Source: Pleurodeles waltl | Taxonomy: Eukaryota > Chordata > Amphibia > Caudata > Salamandridae | Assembly: GCF_031143425.1 (NCBI RefSeq) | Contig: NC_090448.1 | Location: 329,790,177-329,854,176, forward strand | Length of the DNA: 64,000 nucleotides | Direction of reading: 5' to 3' | Shown: one piece after another, positions 45,971 through 57,680 of the stretch | Numbering within the stretch: position 1 is the first letter of the stretch | Layout of the letters: the number at the start of each line of letters is the position of its first letter | The notes under the pieces: model-generated | What the model saw: the letters and a program-made list of their open reading frames with translations, nothing else | Told to the model about the DNA's origin: nothing | The model's database searches: none | Translations under genes and position numbers: made by a program

Positions 45971-46205
45971 AAGAAAATAAGTTGCTTACCTGTAACTGTA
46001 GTTCTCCAGTATTGGTATATTTCATAGATTCACATGCTTGAATCATTCCCTGTCGTCGAAGTGGGAATCCCACAGTACCATAATAAAGCAGTACAAATCA
46101 CTACCATAGGTTATAATGGCAATGGAAAAAGTCAGTTTAATAGCCTATCTATGTCCCTTTTTAATAAAACGACCAAGCTTGAACTATAACCAATCAGGTG
46201 AAAGC
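45971..46205 (-). repeat. Right (3') inverted terminal repeat of DIRS copy 2 with terminal extension
   Basis: 46016-46205 pairs with the other terminus at 49590-49774. The outermost 45 bases (45971-46015) have no match at the other end but match the internal segment at 46340-46383 inverted. Confidence 0.8.
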
Positions 46206-46321
46206 ACCATCTAGAACACTCCCAACAGAGGCGGAGTCCCTCAAATTTTCAAGCACAAGTGGGAATAAATAATCCTGACCTATAAGGGGAGCCCATCCGG
46301 GGAGGAGGATGGGTCACATGG

Positions 46322-46383
46322 GAATCTATGAAAGATACCAGTACTGGGGAACTGCAGTTACAGGTAAGTAACTTATTTTCTTC
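46322..46383 (-). repeat. Internal complementary region (ICR) of DIRS copy 2
   Basis: Inverse of 45971-46029: GAACTGCAGTTACAGGTAAG and TAACTTATTTTCTT against AAGAAAATAAGTTGCTTACC and TGTAACTGTAGTTC. An ICR complementary to the outer ends and next to the right ITR is a defining DIRS feature. Confidence 0.75.
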
Positions 46384-46389
46384 TCCTGG

Positions 46390-47170
46390 TCGGAGTGAGC
46401 ACTTTCTACAAGGTGACCTTCCATGTGAGAAATATGAAGTGTGCTCTGTGAATGGGTTCGAATGGACTCTTCATGAGTTGAAATAGAACTATGTTCAGGT
46501 GTTAGTCTGGGGAAGGAGCCCTTACTCGAGGAAAACTGTGAATAATTCTTCTATGAACTGTTTGATGATTCTGCAAGAGCGGAAAGAGAGAAAATGTGAA
46601 GAGCATCTATATCTTGATATTGCTGCAAGCCATTCCTTAACGGATGCATGTACCAACCACGACTGAGCTAGCAAGAAGAGATAGGGTAGTCATTTGCCAG
46701 ATTATGCTAATAGAGGATGTAGTTTTGATTTCTGGCACCATTGGCAGAAACTTTTCCATTACCGTTTACATATCTTTATCGTGGCTTCCGCCTTGACTTG
46801 GAGAGAATACACCTGCAGTTCTGAGGAATATTGAGATCTTCGAACTCATGGAATTTAGGAGCCATGCACATAAGAGGAGAGAGGTCGGATCAGGATAAAG
46901 ACCCTGGCCTTAATTAATCGTCAAAAGTTACAGGATGTTGGTAGGTGAATGTGGTTGTATTCCGATAGCAGGAGAGGTTCCGTGAACCAATGCTGTGTGG
47001 GCTACCTGGGGGCTACCAAGATTGGAGAACACCGCTCTGCTTTCCTCTTGATGAGAATCTTTAGTATTAAAGGGGAAAAAGGTAGGCCTAGATCCTGGAC
47101 CATCTGTCGAAAGGCATTCCTCAACAATCCTGGATGTGGATTCCAACTGGCATAGAACTGGCATTTACAG
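46390..47170 (-). pseudogene. DIRS copy 2 RNase H extension / tyrosine recombinase N-terminal remnants
   Basis: Minus strand fragments in three frames. GQGLYPDPTSLLLCAWLLNS (about 46910-46850) matches the junction segment QxxLYPDPxxLxLAAWxL of DIRS elements. EKFLPMVPE, SIIWQMTT and LFPLLQNHQT then PRVRAPSP (46770-46540) fit the recombinase N-terminal domain. The catalytic C-terminal part of the recombinase is not recognisable before the ICR, so it is missing or badly decayed. Confidence 0.6.
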
Positions 47171-47772
47171 TTTCTGTATGTTGCAGAGATATAGAGCTGA
47201 TTTTCCCCAGTACAAGAAGATCATACTTAGCGCCGACTAATCAAACTCCCATTCGTGGAGGCTGTTTCCAGTTCTGCTTAGCATCTCTGCTAAGAGATTC
47301 CTAGTGGGCCATTCTTTATGGAACCTTTGTTTAGAATAGCTAGCACTCCCTTCTGAGGCAGATGGAGATGAAGTGGGCACCCTCATTTTGGTGGAGTAGT
47401 TGGCTGAATCTGGGTGAACGCTAACGTCTGACTATACATGATGAGATCCAGGACTTATTTGTCCGATGCTATTTTCCACCATAGATGATACAAAAGTTTG
47501 GAATTATTTCTCCCAATGGATAGCGTAAACAGCACCAGAACGTTGTCACTGTAGGGCTACTGACAGGGTTGATAAGACTGATACCTCTGGGATCCTCCTT
47601 GATACGGATAAGTGTCTCATTCGCAGATCCTGCTAAAGGGTGTTTCTTTCAAAATTGTAATGTGCCAAAAGATCTTGCAAAGTCAGCCTTGACTGATTAC
47701 AAGGCATTGTCAATGTGCTTGCCAAATAGAGCGTCAGCATAGTAAGGTAAAACTATTAGATACATTTCCACC
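47171..47772 (-). other. DIRS copy 2 middle region, RT expected but not recognisable
   Basis: Lies between the recombinase remnants and gag. No RT motif is clear on the minus strand; either deleted or strongly diverged. Confidence 0.35.
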
Positions 47773-48420
47773 TCAGATTCTAACTATTGTGGCCTTGAAC
47801 CAACCTTGGCATCTAAGGACCACTGACCCTGCCAGTTGTGGGAATCCTATTGAAGCTATATCTATAGCGCAGTCTATGCTGTCTGATGAGGATGTTTCAC
47901 CTCCCTGAAGATCTTTTTTTTTCCTTCGGCAGAAATTGTATGTGTGTGGCAATGTCTGGTGGTTATACCTACCCCGTATTGCCGGTACATTGGCAGCCCA
48001 TACAGTAGCCCCACACATAGTTGAGAACATTTTCTTGCTGGTTAGGCAGGGTTATGAGTGACAGAGTTTTCCATGATTGTAATTCCTCCTGGATATATGA
48101 ACAACTGGAATAGGTCTCACAGCTTTTCTATTTAAAATCATAAAGAAAGACAAGCTGATTGCTTGTTTGCTAGCAGAAGTTGGAAGCAGTTAGTCCCTCT
48201 TTCCCAAAGGGTATGGGAACCACCAAAAGTCATCTAATGGGTGATCCACCAGTTGTGGGTGTAACATGCCCTGTAGGTCTAGTACTAGAGCTACATTGAC
48301 CTGACTCATGCTTTGAAGATGGAGGCAGAACGAAGTGGTCAAATTGCTCCACATATTGCCTTTCCATATTACGTGTGTTTTGTACTTGTTGACTATTATG
48401 TGCTTTCGTAGTCATTTGTA
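47773..48420 (-). pseudogene. DIRS copy 2 gag remnant
   Basis: The 85-codon frame (48030-47773) contains SSDSIDCAIDIASIGFPQLAGSVVLRCQGWFKA; the pattern DSxDxAxxxA...LAGxxxLRRxxWLxA is characteristic of DIRS gag in amphibians and fish. Further gag fragments extend upstream to about 48420, where the minisatellite begins. Confidence 0.65.
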
Positions 48421-49110
48421 TTGTCATAAAGATCGTCGTTGAGGAGGCGGACGTCGACGACTAGGCTGACGTTGACAATGTAATTGATGAGGCCTTAGTC
48501 ACAGATGATGCCATCCTAGAGGATGTAGTCATAGATGAAGCAGTCGTAGTGGATGCAGTCATAGGCGATGCCACCATAGACGAGGCCGTCATAGTCGATG
48601 CAGTCGTAGACGTGGTTATCGTAGAGAAGGTTATCATATACTAGGTTATGGTAGGTGAGACTGTAGTCATAGACAACTGTCATAGACGAGGTTGACAAAG
48701 ACGACCATCGAAGATGAGGCTGTCGTAGATGACCATTGTAGACGACCATCATAGATGAGGATGTCGTAGATGACCATCATAGTTGAGGCTGTCGTTGTCG
48801 ATGACCATCGTAGACGACCGTTACAGACGAGTCCGTAATAAACTACCGTCGTAGACTATGCCATCATAGATGAGGACCTCTGTAGATGAGGACCTCCGTA
48901 GATGAGGACCTCCGTAGATGAGGCCCTCCATAAATGAGGCCCTCCATAGATGAGGCAGTCATAGACAAGGCTATCGTAGTTGAGGTCCATCATAGAAGAG
49001 GGCCATTGTGGACAAGGCCCTTCGTAGATGAGGCTGCCATAGGTGAAGCAATAATAGTTGATGTGGTTGTGGTCATCGACGTTGTCATTGTAATTGTTAA
49101 CAATGATTTT
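48420..49110 (-). repeat. 15-16-bp minisatellite in the DIRS copy 2 gag region
   Basis: About 40 degenerate units of the type CATAGATGA(A/G)GCAGT or GTAGATGAGGACCTCC. Both the 15-bp form (48510-48660) and the 16-bp form (48870-48950) occur. One minus-strand frame remains open across part of it and gives a tyrosine/aspartate-rich repeat (VYDxxxYD). In other DIRS elements this part of gag is also low-complexity, but I know no such long array. Confidence 0.85.
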
Positions 49111-49589
49111 GATGGCAGTTTTACCATAGGCGCCTCAGGTTATGAGGATCTCCCTGATGTAGTGTCAGGGTTGAAGAGGGAGTTGAGGGTCCGCCTCTGA
49201 GGACGTTTTTTCCAATTTAGTTTTTCTGTGAAAAGTGCTTATGAAGACTCATGTTAAGTCTTTTTTATGGCTTTTCCGCACGACTTTAGCGGAGCATTGG
49301 TGCAACCTCTCCCTTTGACCTCTCCTGTGAAGTAACAGATTGAGATATGATATTCGGTACTCCCAATAATAGTCTCATCTCTCAGAACGTGAGGGTATTT
49401 GAGGAAAAGGTTAGACATATTTTTTTTAGTCCTTTACCATGTTTTCTGCCACTCTGACATATTAGTGCGAGGCTCAGACAGATGAAACATGAAATATAAT
49501 CTTGGATGATCCAAAAAGAAGTAATAGCCGAAGGAACTCTAGCAGAACTCAGGGAGACTCCCTTCACATGTAGCACGGTAGAAAATCTG

Positions 49590-49774
49590 AGGGACGGAGC
49601 CACTCTAGAGAGACTGATTGGTTATAGTTTGTTTGGTCCTTTTTAAAAAACTTTTTCATTGCCATTATAGCCTATGTTAGTGATATATACTGCATTATTA
49701 TGGTACCGTGGCACTCCCACTTCGACGACAGGGAATGATTCAAGCATGTGAATCTATGAAAGATCCAATACTGG
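49590..49774 (-). repeat. Left (5') inverted terminal repeat of DIRS copy 2
   Basis: Inverse of 46016-46205: both contain ACTATAACCAAT, CATTGCCATTATA and the CGTCGAAGTGGGA block in opposite orientation. It lacks the 45-base extension present at the other end. Confidence 0.8.
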
Positions 49775-50880
49775 CAAATGATATATACACAACACCACAG
49801 TGTGGCAATTAATTTCACACAAAGAGAAGACCTTTGTCTGTATTTATACATTCCAAACCTACAAAAACACTTGGCATTTAGTTTTAACATTGCATCATTA
49901 ATTTTGCTTATTCTTGAATAGTAAAATATAAAAGATGGAGGTGTGAAGTGTGAAGTGCTCAAGTGCTCACACAGCACCGTAGATAAGCAGTGAAAAAATT
50001 TGCTAATGCACGTCATGACTTTAGACCAATTGAAATCATTAGAATGTTGTTACAGAATGAGTTGTATCACAACAGTCTGGATTAATCAGAATATAAGTAC
50101 AAATGTCTAATAATCAGTCGCATCAACAGTGTTTTAACCCAGAGTGGTTTAATGGGTCGTCTTCAGGACACAATAATTTTGTTAACATAAGCAAATTTAC
50201 ATCCATGAAAAGGAGCAAGGAAAGTGTGTTCCCTCATTTGACTTATACAAAGATTTACGTGGTACATCACCTGGGTGAATATAACTTTTTTGTGAATAGA
50301 AAAGAACAACTATTTTTACTAACTTGGACTGTTGAAGTTGTAAAGTGCTAATAATGGATACAGAAATATAATGGGGATAATCAGAACTTGCATTTAAAAA
50401 TAATTGCTTCTAGCTGACTGAACAGATGCACAACTCTTAACATGTTCTGCATGTAAACATAGAACACTGTTATACGTATAGTTCTTTCATGTTGTCGCCA
50501 CTCACCAACCATTGTAGCAGCTTTGGTCTCTACAAGTCTATCCATTTCTCACATTAACTAGAACACATTTCCTTGCACATCTCATTGCTATTTATAAAAA
50601 TGCTCCTGCTGCTATATCAATAGATACAATTATTGCATGTAGGCATATAGAACACAATACAAATGTTAGTTTTTTCTTGTTATTTTCATTATCTATGACT
50701 TGCTTCGCTTCATTGCAGTTCATATGTTGTGTGGTTATGATTCACATTTTTTGCACAGCACTAGGATTTTAAAATAAACCTTTTAAAATACATGTCCTGT
50801 TTCTTAGTGCTTTTTAAAGGTGTTATTAATTAACAGAACAGAGTTTGGAGTCCCACTGTGTCCATTAACTCACCTTTGAG
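49775..50880. other. Unassigned AT-rich sequence
   Basis: No feature recognised. The 82-codon frame at 50103-50351 has no recognisable product. Confidence 0.4.
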
Positions 50881-51039
50881 ACTGATTCTTTTATTTTATT
50901 TTTACAGAATCTGTTTTTATTAGCATTTTCAATTACATGGCTTACCAAATTCATCCAGTAGGAAACGCTTCAACTTTAATTAACAAGCGATATCAATATG
51001 ACAGACATCAGAAATTATAGGTATAATTAGTAGCCTTAC

Positions 51040-54000
51040 AATAAGACTATATGCATTTTTCTACATCTTTTTTCCAATGGTCTACGCTCGGTAGCAATTG
51101 CGCTTGGCCAATAGTAGGGACAGTTGGGGAAAATTTGTATTCCATCTTCCTCATCTTGTGGTATTTGATATCTCCAAATAGGGCAGTCATTGGGCTTTGG
51201 GTAATGTGTATCCCGCAAGTGTGCTCTAGGTATTCTAGTATCGTGCCCTAGTGTGTTTTCTTTCTGGGTCCTCATTTGCCTTGCACACTTCCATACTGAT
51301 CTCCAAGATCTTTCTCTACTGCTGTGGGATGGCCCCAGGAAAATCAAAGGTTCTCAGCATGGGAAGCCAGGGAAGACTGACTTGCGTGTGATCGCACCAG
51401 TCACCACATCTTAATCCCATGTGGCTATAAGAGGTGCCATGATACCTGCCATAGATGGGTAATATCTTAGTTTGAGGTGTGATCACCCCACAAAGTAGTT
51501 GGGAGGTCCTGATCTTGATCTAGAATATCTAAGAGCAGACCATAATAGACCCCAACCTCCTTCTTTCGGGGTGGGCCTTTAATCAGCAGCTCCTCCAACA
51601 TGTACCAACCTGTATGTGTCCATACCCTCCTTTCCTAGGGATCAGACCCAGCTTTGCAGTTGATAGTATTTGACTTCTGATAGTGTTCCCTGTGTCTTTA
51701 CAGAGAATTCCTCCCATGAGTAGAGTTTCCCGTTCTGTAACATCTGGCCCCACTCTAAAATGCCTGCTTCTCACAGGAGTAGCGATAAGCTGTCTTTAAG
51801 GCACTCCGGTGTGCCCGGGGAGTCCCACATAGGGACATAGTTGCTGTAGTATTTTCCTTATCTGAGCTCATAGCTGAGCGGATGCCTGTAGCATTTTTAG
51901 TCTCACCCTTTTGAAAAACTTAGGATGACCTAATTTATACATAAATGTCGATCTTCCATGCTCTTAGCATAGTTTCCCTTAACTGATTTCTTCCCGATCC
52001 ATTCCTACTGGATAGCTGATCTCTAGTATTTTCTAATTGAAATGCCCAGGCATATAGTTGGATGTCCGGGAGTGGTATTCCCCCTTTATCATATTTCCTT
52101 CTCAGCTTCCTTCTTGCAATTCTAATGGCTTTAGATGTTCAAATAAAGGAGTCTATTTTCCCTTGTAATTTTTGTAGCCAGGCCTTCTTTAAGCACAGAA
52201 GGATCATGTTAAATAAAAAGGTAAATTTCAGCAAAATGACAATTTTTATCAGATTGGCTCTTCCATACAGAGATAGAGGAAGATGGGCCCAGCTTAGGAG
52301 CAGCCTGTTGACCTCTTTCATGGTGCTATTAAAATTTACCTCAACGGTTTCTTCCAGGGTGATACGGATCCTAATGCCCAAATACTTTAATTCTTTTTTT
52401 ATCAAACTATGTTCTTTCTTCATGTTCCAAGCCATGACTTCTGTTTTAGACATGTTAACTGCATACCCTGACACCTGTCCGAAATCCATCGTCATGAGCT
52501 CTAAGCTTTCCAGGGTGGAGCGTAGATTGCTTGTGTAAACCATGATGTCGTCCGCATATAATGATATTTTCTTTTCCCAACCTATATGGACAAAGGGTTT
52601 AAACACCTGGTCTTTCCTGATCTTTTCCACCAGAGGCTCAATATATAGATTAAAGAATAGAAGGGAGAGTGGGCAGCCCTGTCTGGTCCCCCTAGTGCTC
52701 TTAAAATCTGCAGTTAAGTTCCCATTCAGCAATATTCTGGCCATCAGACTTTTGTAGATCTAATTAAGAACCCTGCAAATTTTTTCACTTAAGTTGGAAT
52801 GTACCAGAAGGGTATTCAAGTATTCTCAGTTTACCCTATCGAAGGCCTTGGTGGAACCCAATGTGATAATTGCAAGAGGGATTTTGTTTGCTACTGCCAA
52901 ATCTATAGATCCAATTAATTCAATTCATGAGATAGGTCATACATATATCTCCCCTTTAGGGAACCCTTCTGATCTTCAGCTATCAGCTTCCCCGCCATGT
53001 TACCTAACCTGTTTGCCAGAATATTTGAGAAGAGCCTGTAATCTTGTTTAGCAATAAAATTGGCCCGTATGATTTGCACATCAGAGGGTCTTTTCCCGGT
53101 TTTAGTATCATTGTGATCGCCGTCTTGTCCCAGGATTTCGGAAGGAGAATACCTCCTTTAAGAATTCAATCAAACAGCTTGGTCAAGACTAGATTTATTA
53201 CTTCTTTTAAGCACAGATAGAGTTAATTTGGCAACCCATCTGGTCCTGCCGCCTTCCCTTTCTTGCCCCTACTAATACCCTGCCACACCTTCTCTGATGT
53301 TATTGTCTTTTCTAACTCTTTCTTCTCCCCCTCTGTGAGTTTTTTCTGCAATTCTTCTAACCATTCATATCCTATGGGCATTGTTGTTAGATCTTCTGTG
53401 TATAGTGACACAAAAAAATCTACGAAGGCCTGCTGTACCTCCTTTATCTCCTTCAGCGTTTTTCTAGTGATGTTACATCTTATCTCTCTCACCTCATTTG
53501 GTTATTAAATCAGTCTTGATTTTCCCTGCCAAGAGCTTTCCTGCACTTTCACTATACTCAAAATGCTCTAATTTGCTTGCCTCCCATCTGGCTTTAACCC
53601 TCGCTTCTATGACGGCAGCTAAAGTACCCTTTTGTTCCATGATCTCTTTCAGCAAAGCTTCTTTCCCCTCTTCCTGTGCCTCTAATTCTAAAGGCCTTTT
53701 TACCAAAAAGGTGATCGCCTGTTCTAACTCCTGCACTGCCTTCCCATATTACCTATTCTTCTGGGCTGAGAGGCTAATCAATATGCCCCTTAGAGAAGGC
53801 CTTAAAGGAATCCCAAACTACATGTAGCAATTTGGAATTAATAGTAACCTCAAAAAACTCACTGGTCTTAGCCTTTAGGGTTTCTATCAATTCCTGCTCT
53901 TTCAGGAATGAACAATCTAAGGTCCACCTTCTTGCTTGGTTGCCAGGGTTACACTTCATCTTCAGCACCACTGCGGCATGATCAGATAAGTGGGCTGTTT

Positions 54001-54636
54001 TATGCCAAATATCTTTTATATCTGCCTTAAGTGACCTATCTATAAAAAAATAATCTATTCTTGTTTGATGTTTATACATTTTGTTGTGAAATATATAACC
54101 TCGCTCTAGGCCATGGTTCTCCCACCAAATACCATACAGTGCAAATTGTGGATCTAATATACTCTTGTGATTTGTGGCAGCCTTGAGATCTGTTCTTGTT
54201 TGATTTGTCCAAGAGGTTATCTAAACCCACGTTGCAATTCACTACATAGTTCTTGTAGGGGATCTAAGTTATCTATATTTGGGCCATAGTATCCCACTAA
54301 CGTATAAGCCCTCTCAAAGACCATAACATTGGCTATAACACACCTCCCCCTTCTACCAGATTTATAATCCAATATAGTGGCACTAGGCTAATTCTCAATT
54401 AGGATAAGCACTCCCTTCGAGGGGCTAGTGTAATCTGTACAGCCCATCTGCTTCACCAATCTCTGGGATTTAAAAATGTCAAGACATTCCTTTCTAGTGA
54501 GGTGCGACTCCTGAAGGACTACTATTTGGGCAGGTGCATCCCTTAGATATTGAAAGATATTTTCTTTCCTAGGCCTTACTCGAAGAATATTCACGTTCCA
54601 AGATAGAACTTGGACTTCTTTCCTATTGTCCATCAT
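51040..54636 (-). pseudogene. L1 copy 2 ORF2: endonuclease, reverse transcriptase, C-terminal region
   Basis: From 54636: VLSWNVNILR and VLQESHL (catalytic E, about 54510), then IDYFFIDRSL and LSDHAAV (catalytic SDH, about 53990). The RT follows: KAAGPDGLPN (53235), RILLNGNLTADF then GTRQGCPLSLLFFNLYIEPL (52735-52640), SLYADDIMVYTS (52570-52535, catalytic DD), KTEVMAWN and LKYLGIRI (52380). IARRKLRRKYDKGGIPLPDIQLYAW (52120-52050) is the post-RT signature of L1. The last part to 51040 is damaged. Breaks include changes near 54388, 53736, 53492 and 52139. Confidence 0.88.
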
Positions 54637-54699
54637 TTTTTATTCCCCTCACTTTTTATTATTGTTTTTTACACTATGTCTAAGTTTGACCATTATGTT

Positions 54700-54830
54700 A
54701 TGAGACACACTTTTTTTTTTTTTCCAATTTTCCACTAAAGCCCCCCACCCTGTGCACCCTGTGCACCCAGTGCTCCCCACCCCTCCCCCTACCCACATGT
54801 CCCCTCCCCCCTGGAGAACCCTGCCCTGCT
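54700..54830 (-). other. Inter-ORF spacer of L1 copy 2 with poly-A and G-rich tract
   Basis: On the minus strand a GGGGGAGG-type G-rich tract and GGGTGCACAGGGTGCACAGG direct repeats (54745-54810) precede an A-run at 54711-54723, between ORF1 and ORF2. Confidence 0.55.
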
Positions 54831-54964
54831 CCTGTTTGGCTGTAATAGCCATTTGGGAACTACTGGGGCTATCTGAACGCATAAGTATGGATAGAGACGG
54901 AAATGCTAAGACACAAGTTGTTATCAACAAGTTGGCGAGAGATAGAAGGAGAAAACAACCACAC

Positions 54965-55874
54965 TTAGTGCTGCTTATGACTTGTTCCAAACTTCTCAAG
55001 TAGTTTATATGCCTCTTCCCAGTCTTTCAAGTTGTACATTTTGTTGTTCATCGTAATTTTTAAGGTTGCCAGGAATTTCAGCTGCACTGAGCCACCCAAT
55101 TTCTTAATCTCATTCAGCCTCTTTCCTAATTCCCACTGTTTATTTGAGGTGGTGTGGGAGATGTCCAATCTGATTTCAAAGGAGCAGTCCTTCCCACTCA
55201 ATGTTCCCAATTTTAGCGCCTTGTTCAGGATCTTCTCTTTGATAGAGTATGTGAGAAAATTCACCAAGATCCTTCTCGGCTTACTGTTGTTTGCCGGCCT
55301 CCGAAACAGATCCCGATGCACTCTCTGAATGTCTTTAACCAGCGTCTCCTGTGAGCCCTCCCAGGCCCCACTATGCATGAGTAGGTCAGCTACTAGAGCC
55401 TTTATGTCCTCTTTTTCTTCTCCTTCCGGGACATTTATCAGTCTGATATTGTTCCCCCCTCGCATTATTCTCCAGGTATTCAAGCTTATCACAGCTTTCC
55501 TTGTATTTTGCCTTTAATTTATCTACTGCCTGTCTGTCCCTGGATGTGGCATCCTCTAATTCTTCTACTGAGACCTCCAAGGCTCGAGTTCTTTGAGACA
55601 ACACATCCACCTTTTCAGCTAGACCTTTGCACACTCCCTGTATCTCTTTTTGGTTTGCCAGGGACACGGCAAAGCTGTTCCTGACCTCCTTTGCTAGAGA
55701 CTGCAGTAGTTGATCCAGTGAGCTGACCTGCAACCACTGCGAGCCGCCACTTTCCACAAGTGTGTCCTGTGGCGATTCCTGATTTCCCTTTCCATTTCCC
55801 TCTTCACCTAGAGACTCCTGATTGCTACCTGCCTCACAGGCTGGCAGCTTCTGAGTGTCCGCCCTGCTAATCAT
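54965..55874 (-). pseudogene. L1 copy 2 ORF1 (coiled coil + RRM + CTD), frameshifted
   Basis: From 55874 on the minus strand. Residues 1-60 are Q/E/S-rich. Then a coiled coil with leucine heptads (SLDQLLQSLAKEV, and VDVLSQRTRALEVSVEELED to KLEYLENN). At the C-run near 55452 the frame changes and the RRM begins: NNIRLINVPEGEE (55450), then RRILVNFLTYSIKEKIL. The C-terminal domain ends LLEKFGTSHKQH. L1 ORF1 proteins trimerise through the coiled coil and bind RNA with RRM and CTD. A single frame change separates the two halves. Confidence 0.88.
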
Positions 55875-55879
55875 GGTAA

Positions 55880-56880
55880 CATTTTCACCAATTTCTGTCC
55901 CTCCTATACTCGCCAGACATTGATATTAGTTTGGGGCCAGCGGTATTTGATCCTTCTCCAGACCGCAGTTATTCCCTTCACCTCATTTATGGCTAATCCC
56001 TTTTCAAAGTGTGGAAAAGATGGGGATATTACGGAGTTCTCTGGTTGTCCCCCCGGGCTTTAAATAAGGACCTAAGAGAGTGGTAATTTTCAGTTGTTTC
56101 CTGTTGGATGTCGAGGCTACCTTCTTTTTCCCTCGCATTGGTGGCTGATCCTGTAATCTTTGTTGGGTAGGGGCGACTTTTACTTTCCTAGTACTTCCCC
56201 CTAGAGGGTCCTCCTGGAAAGATTGCTCACAGGCGTTATCAGGAGACCCTCCTTCCCTGACCGATGCCCTCAGCGAGTACCTGTTCAGTCTCTTACCTTT
56301 TGCCTTCTAGGGTCCAGCCACCTCCCTACCTCCCGGGTCACAGGACAGCTTCTCTACCACTACTGCTGCCAGTGGCTCCTCCAGGGTCCTTTTCCTTGAT
56401 CTTCTGAGGGACAGAGGACTGTTATTTCCCTTCGGAGGGTGCTGTCGCTGGTTTTGCAGCAGCCACTGACCTACTGGCAAACGCCGAAGTCGCCTCGCTG
56501 GTGCTGCCTCTGCCACTGCTACTCCCGCTCGTTCCCCTCAGCATAACCCTGGAAGTGAGTCTATGCACCTTCCTCACTTCTGGGGCTGCCCTGCTCCAGT
56601 GTACTCCATCATCGCGGTCTCCTACTCCCGGCGTCACCGCTACCGTCCAGCGTTTTCCCGCTGTGCCGCATGGCCGAGTCCCGCTGCCGTTCATCAGAAG
56701 GGGGAGATCCTCTGGTTAGTCCGGATTTTCTCCCTCTAGTCTCTGTTTGCATTACTTCATACCAGCACCATTTGCGCGCTGTATCTGTCCCCCACTATCG
56801 CTGAGTTGCAGCCGTCAGCCCGAGACACGCCACGATCAGGTACTAACTGACTGCAATATTCTGCCCAGCCCCCCACCATG
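55880..56880 (-). promoter_or_regulatory. 5' UTR of L1 copy 2 (GC-rich, presumed internal promoter)
   Basis: GC- and CpG-rich especially at 56290-56730. Open frames here are short and follow GC bias. The internal promoter role is inferred from L1 biology; no specific element recognised. Confidence 0.5.
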
Positions 56881-56884
56881 CCCT

Positions 56885-57443
56885 AGTGTGTTTTGACTAC
56901 TGGGCAGTGCCATGCTAAGTTTATAAAGGTCGCTGTATGGATGTGACATCGGGAACACCCCTCTGATTTCCCTGGATCCATCTTGTGAAGTAACACCAGT
57001 GTAATATAGGTTCGATGTAAGTAGTGAAAATGCCCTTATTTAAATTGTGCATTACAAGACACCGTGTGTGCCAGTGAGCACATTTTATGCCAGTGTGTCG
57101 TTGATTTGCTCCCCAAAAATGTCCTCCCATTTAGTTTTAGACCTAAATTGAAGTTTCAGACGATCTACTAGTAAGGCTTTGTACATATGTGTTATTGGAT
57201 TCCTTGAACCTCCCAATTCCAGTAGTGCCCGTAGTTGCAAAGATGCCGGTGGAGTGTTGGGATATTCTGCCAAATCTCTTTGATGATATTTAATATACTG
57301 GTATGTAGGAGAAACTTCCCCTTCCCCAAGGCAAATGTGGTCTGTGCAGCCTCAAAAGTGATACATGTGTCTGTGGGATAAAGATTTCCCAATGTCTCAC
57401 ACCACCCCTCCCTCCTAGCCACAGTATCAACTGCATCAGCCAG
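56885..57443 (-). pseudogene. L1 copy 3 ORF2 C-terminal region, part 3' of the Gypsy insertion
   Basis: Minus strand. Starting at the Gypsy junction: RREGWCETLGNLYP, then TFALGKGKFLLHTSIL (57420-57300). A second frame gives LQLRALLELGGSRNPITHMYKALL and KWEDIFGEQIND (57225-57090). FHYLHRTYITL and an AWHCPVV remnant (57020-56890) correspond to the terminal FxxLxRxYxTP...WxCPxV segment of L1 ORF2. The upstream part continues at 62461. Two or three frame changes. Confidence 0.8.
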
Positions 57444-57660
57444 TGTTATGTTTAGAGGGCTCTTCCATTGAGGAACTAAGGAAGGGGAATGGTGTTAATT
57501 CCCCCTCCCAATGGTTGAGTCAGTGACGGCAGTAATTAGTTTCTTAATTGTTTAATAGTTTAATTGTTTAGCTAATAGCCAGGGGAGGTTTTCCCCAGTG
57601 TGTGGAGCAACTAACCGTTTCGGAGTGTTTATTGCTGCCGTTCCATGTGGATACACAACA
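57444..57660 (+). repeat. 5' LTR of the Gypsy element
   Basis: TGTTATGTTTAGAGGG...GGATACACAACA. AT-rich middle (TTAATTGTTTAATAGTTTAATTG). Nearly identical to 62240-62460. Confidence 0.95.
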
Positions 57661-57680
57661 GTTTGGCGACGAGGGAGGTC
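57661..57680 (+). promoter_or_regulatory. Primer-binding site of the Gypsy element
   Basis: TGGCGACGAGGGAGG starts at 57664, four bases after the LTR. TGGCGACG-type sites directly after the 5' LTR are usual in Gypsy elements; the matching tRNA was not determined. Confidence 0.6.

Larger units (their letters stand above)
45971..49774 (-). mobile_element. DIRS-type retrotransposon copy 2, with inverted terminal repeats
   Basis: Minus strand, 3.8 kb. Inverted terminal repeats: 46016-46205 and 49590-49774, about 85% alike over some 150 bp (both contain the inverse or direct form of GATTCACATGCTTGAATCAT). Coding remnants on the minus strand: gag at high coordinates, recombinase-region fragments at low coordinates. 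Its length is shorter than a full DIRS (5-6 kb), so the RT part has been reduced or decayed beyond recognition. Confidence 0.85.
50885..56880 (-). mobile_element. L1-type LINE copy 2, nearly full length (~6 kb)
   Basis: Minus strand, in order from 56880: GC-rich 5' UTR (to about 55880), ORF1, a short spacer with a C-rich/G-rich tract, ORF2 with endonuclease and RT, and an A-rich 3' end (minus-strand AAAAATAAAATAAAA at about 50908-50891). It abuts the 3' end of L1 copy 3 at 56880. Several frame changes, but less decayed than copy 1. Confidence 0.85.

Noticed and set aside
48934..49200. Plus-strand D/E/V-rich frame
   Set aside because: Antisense of the DIRS gag minisatellite.
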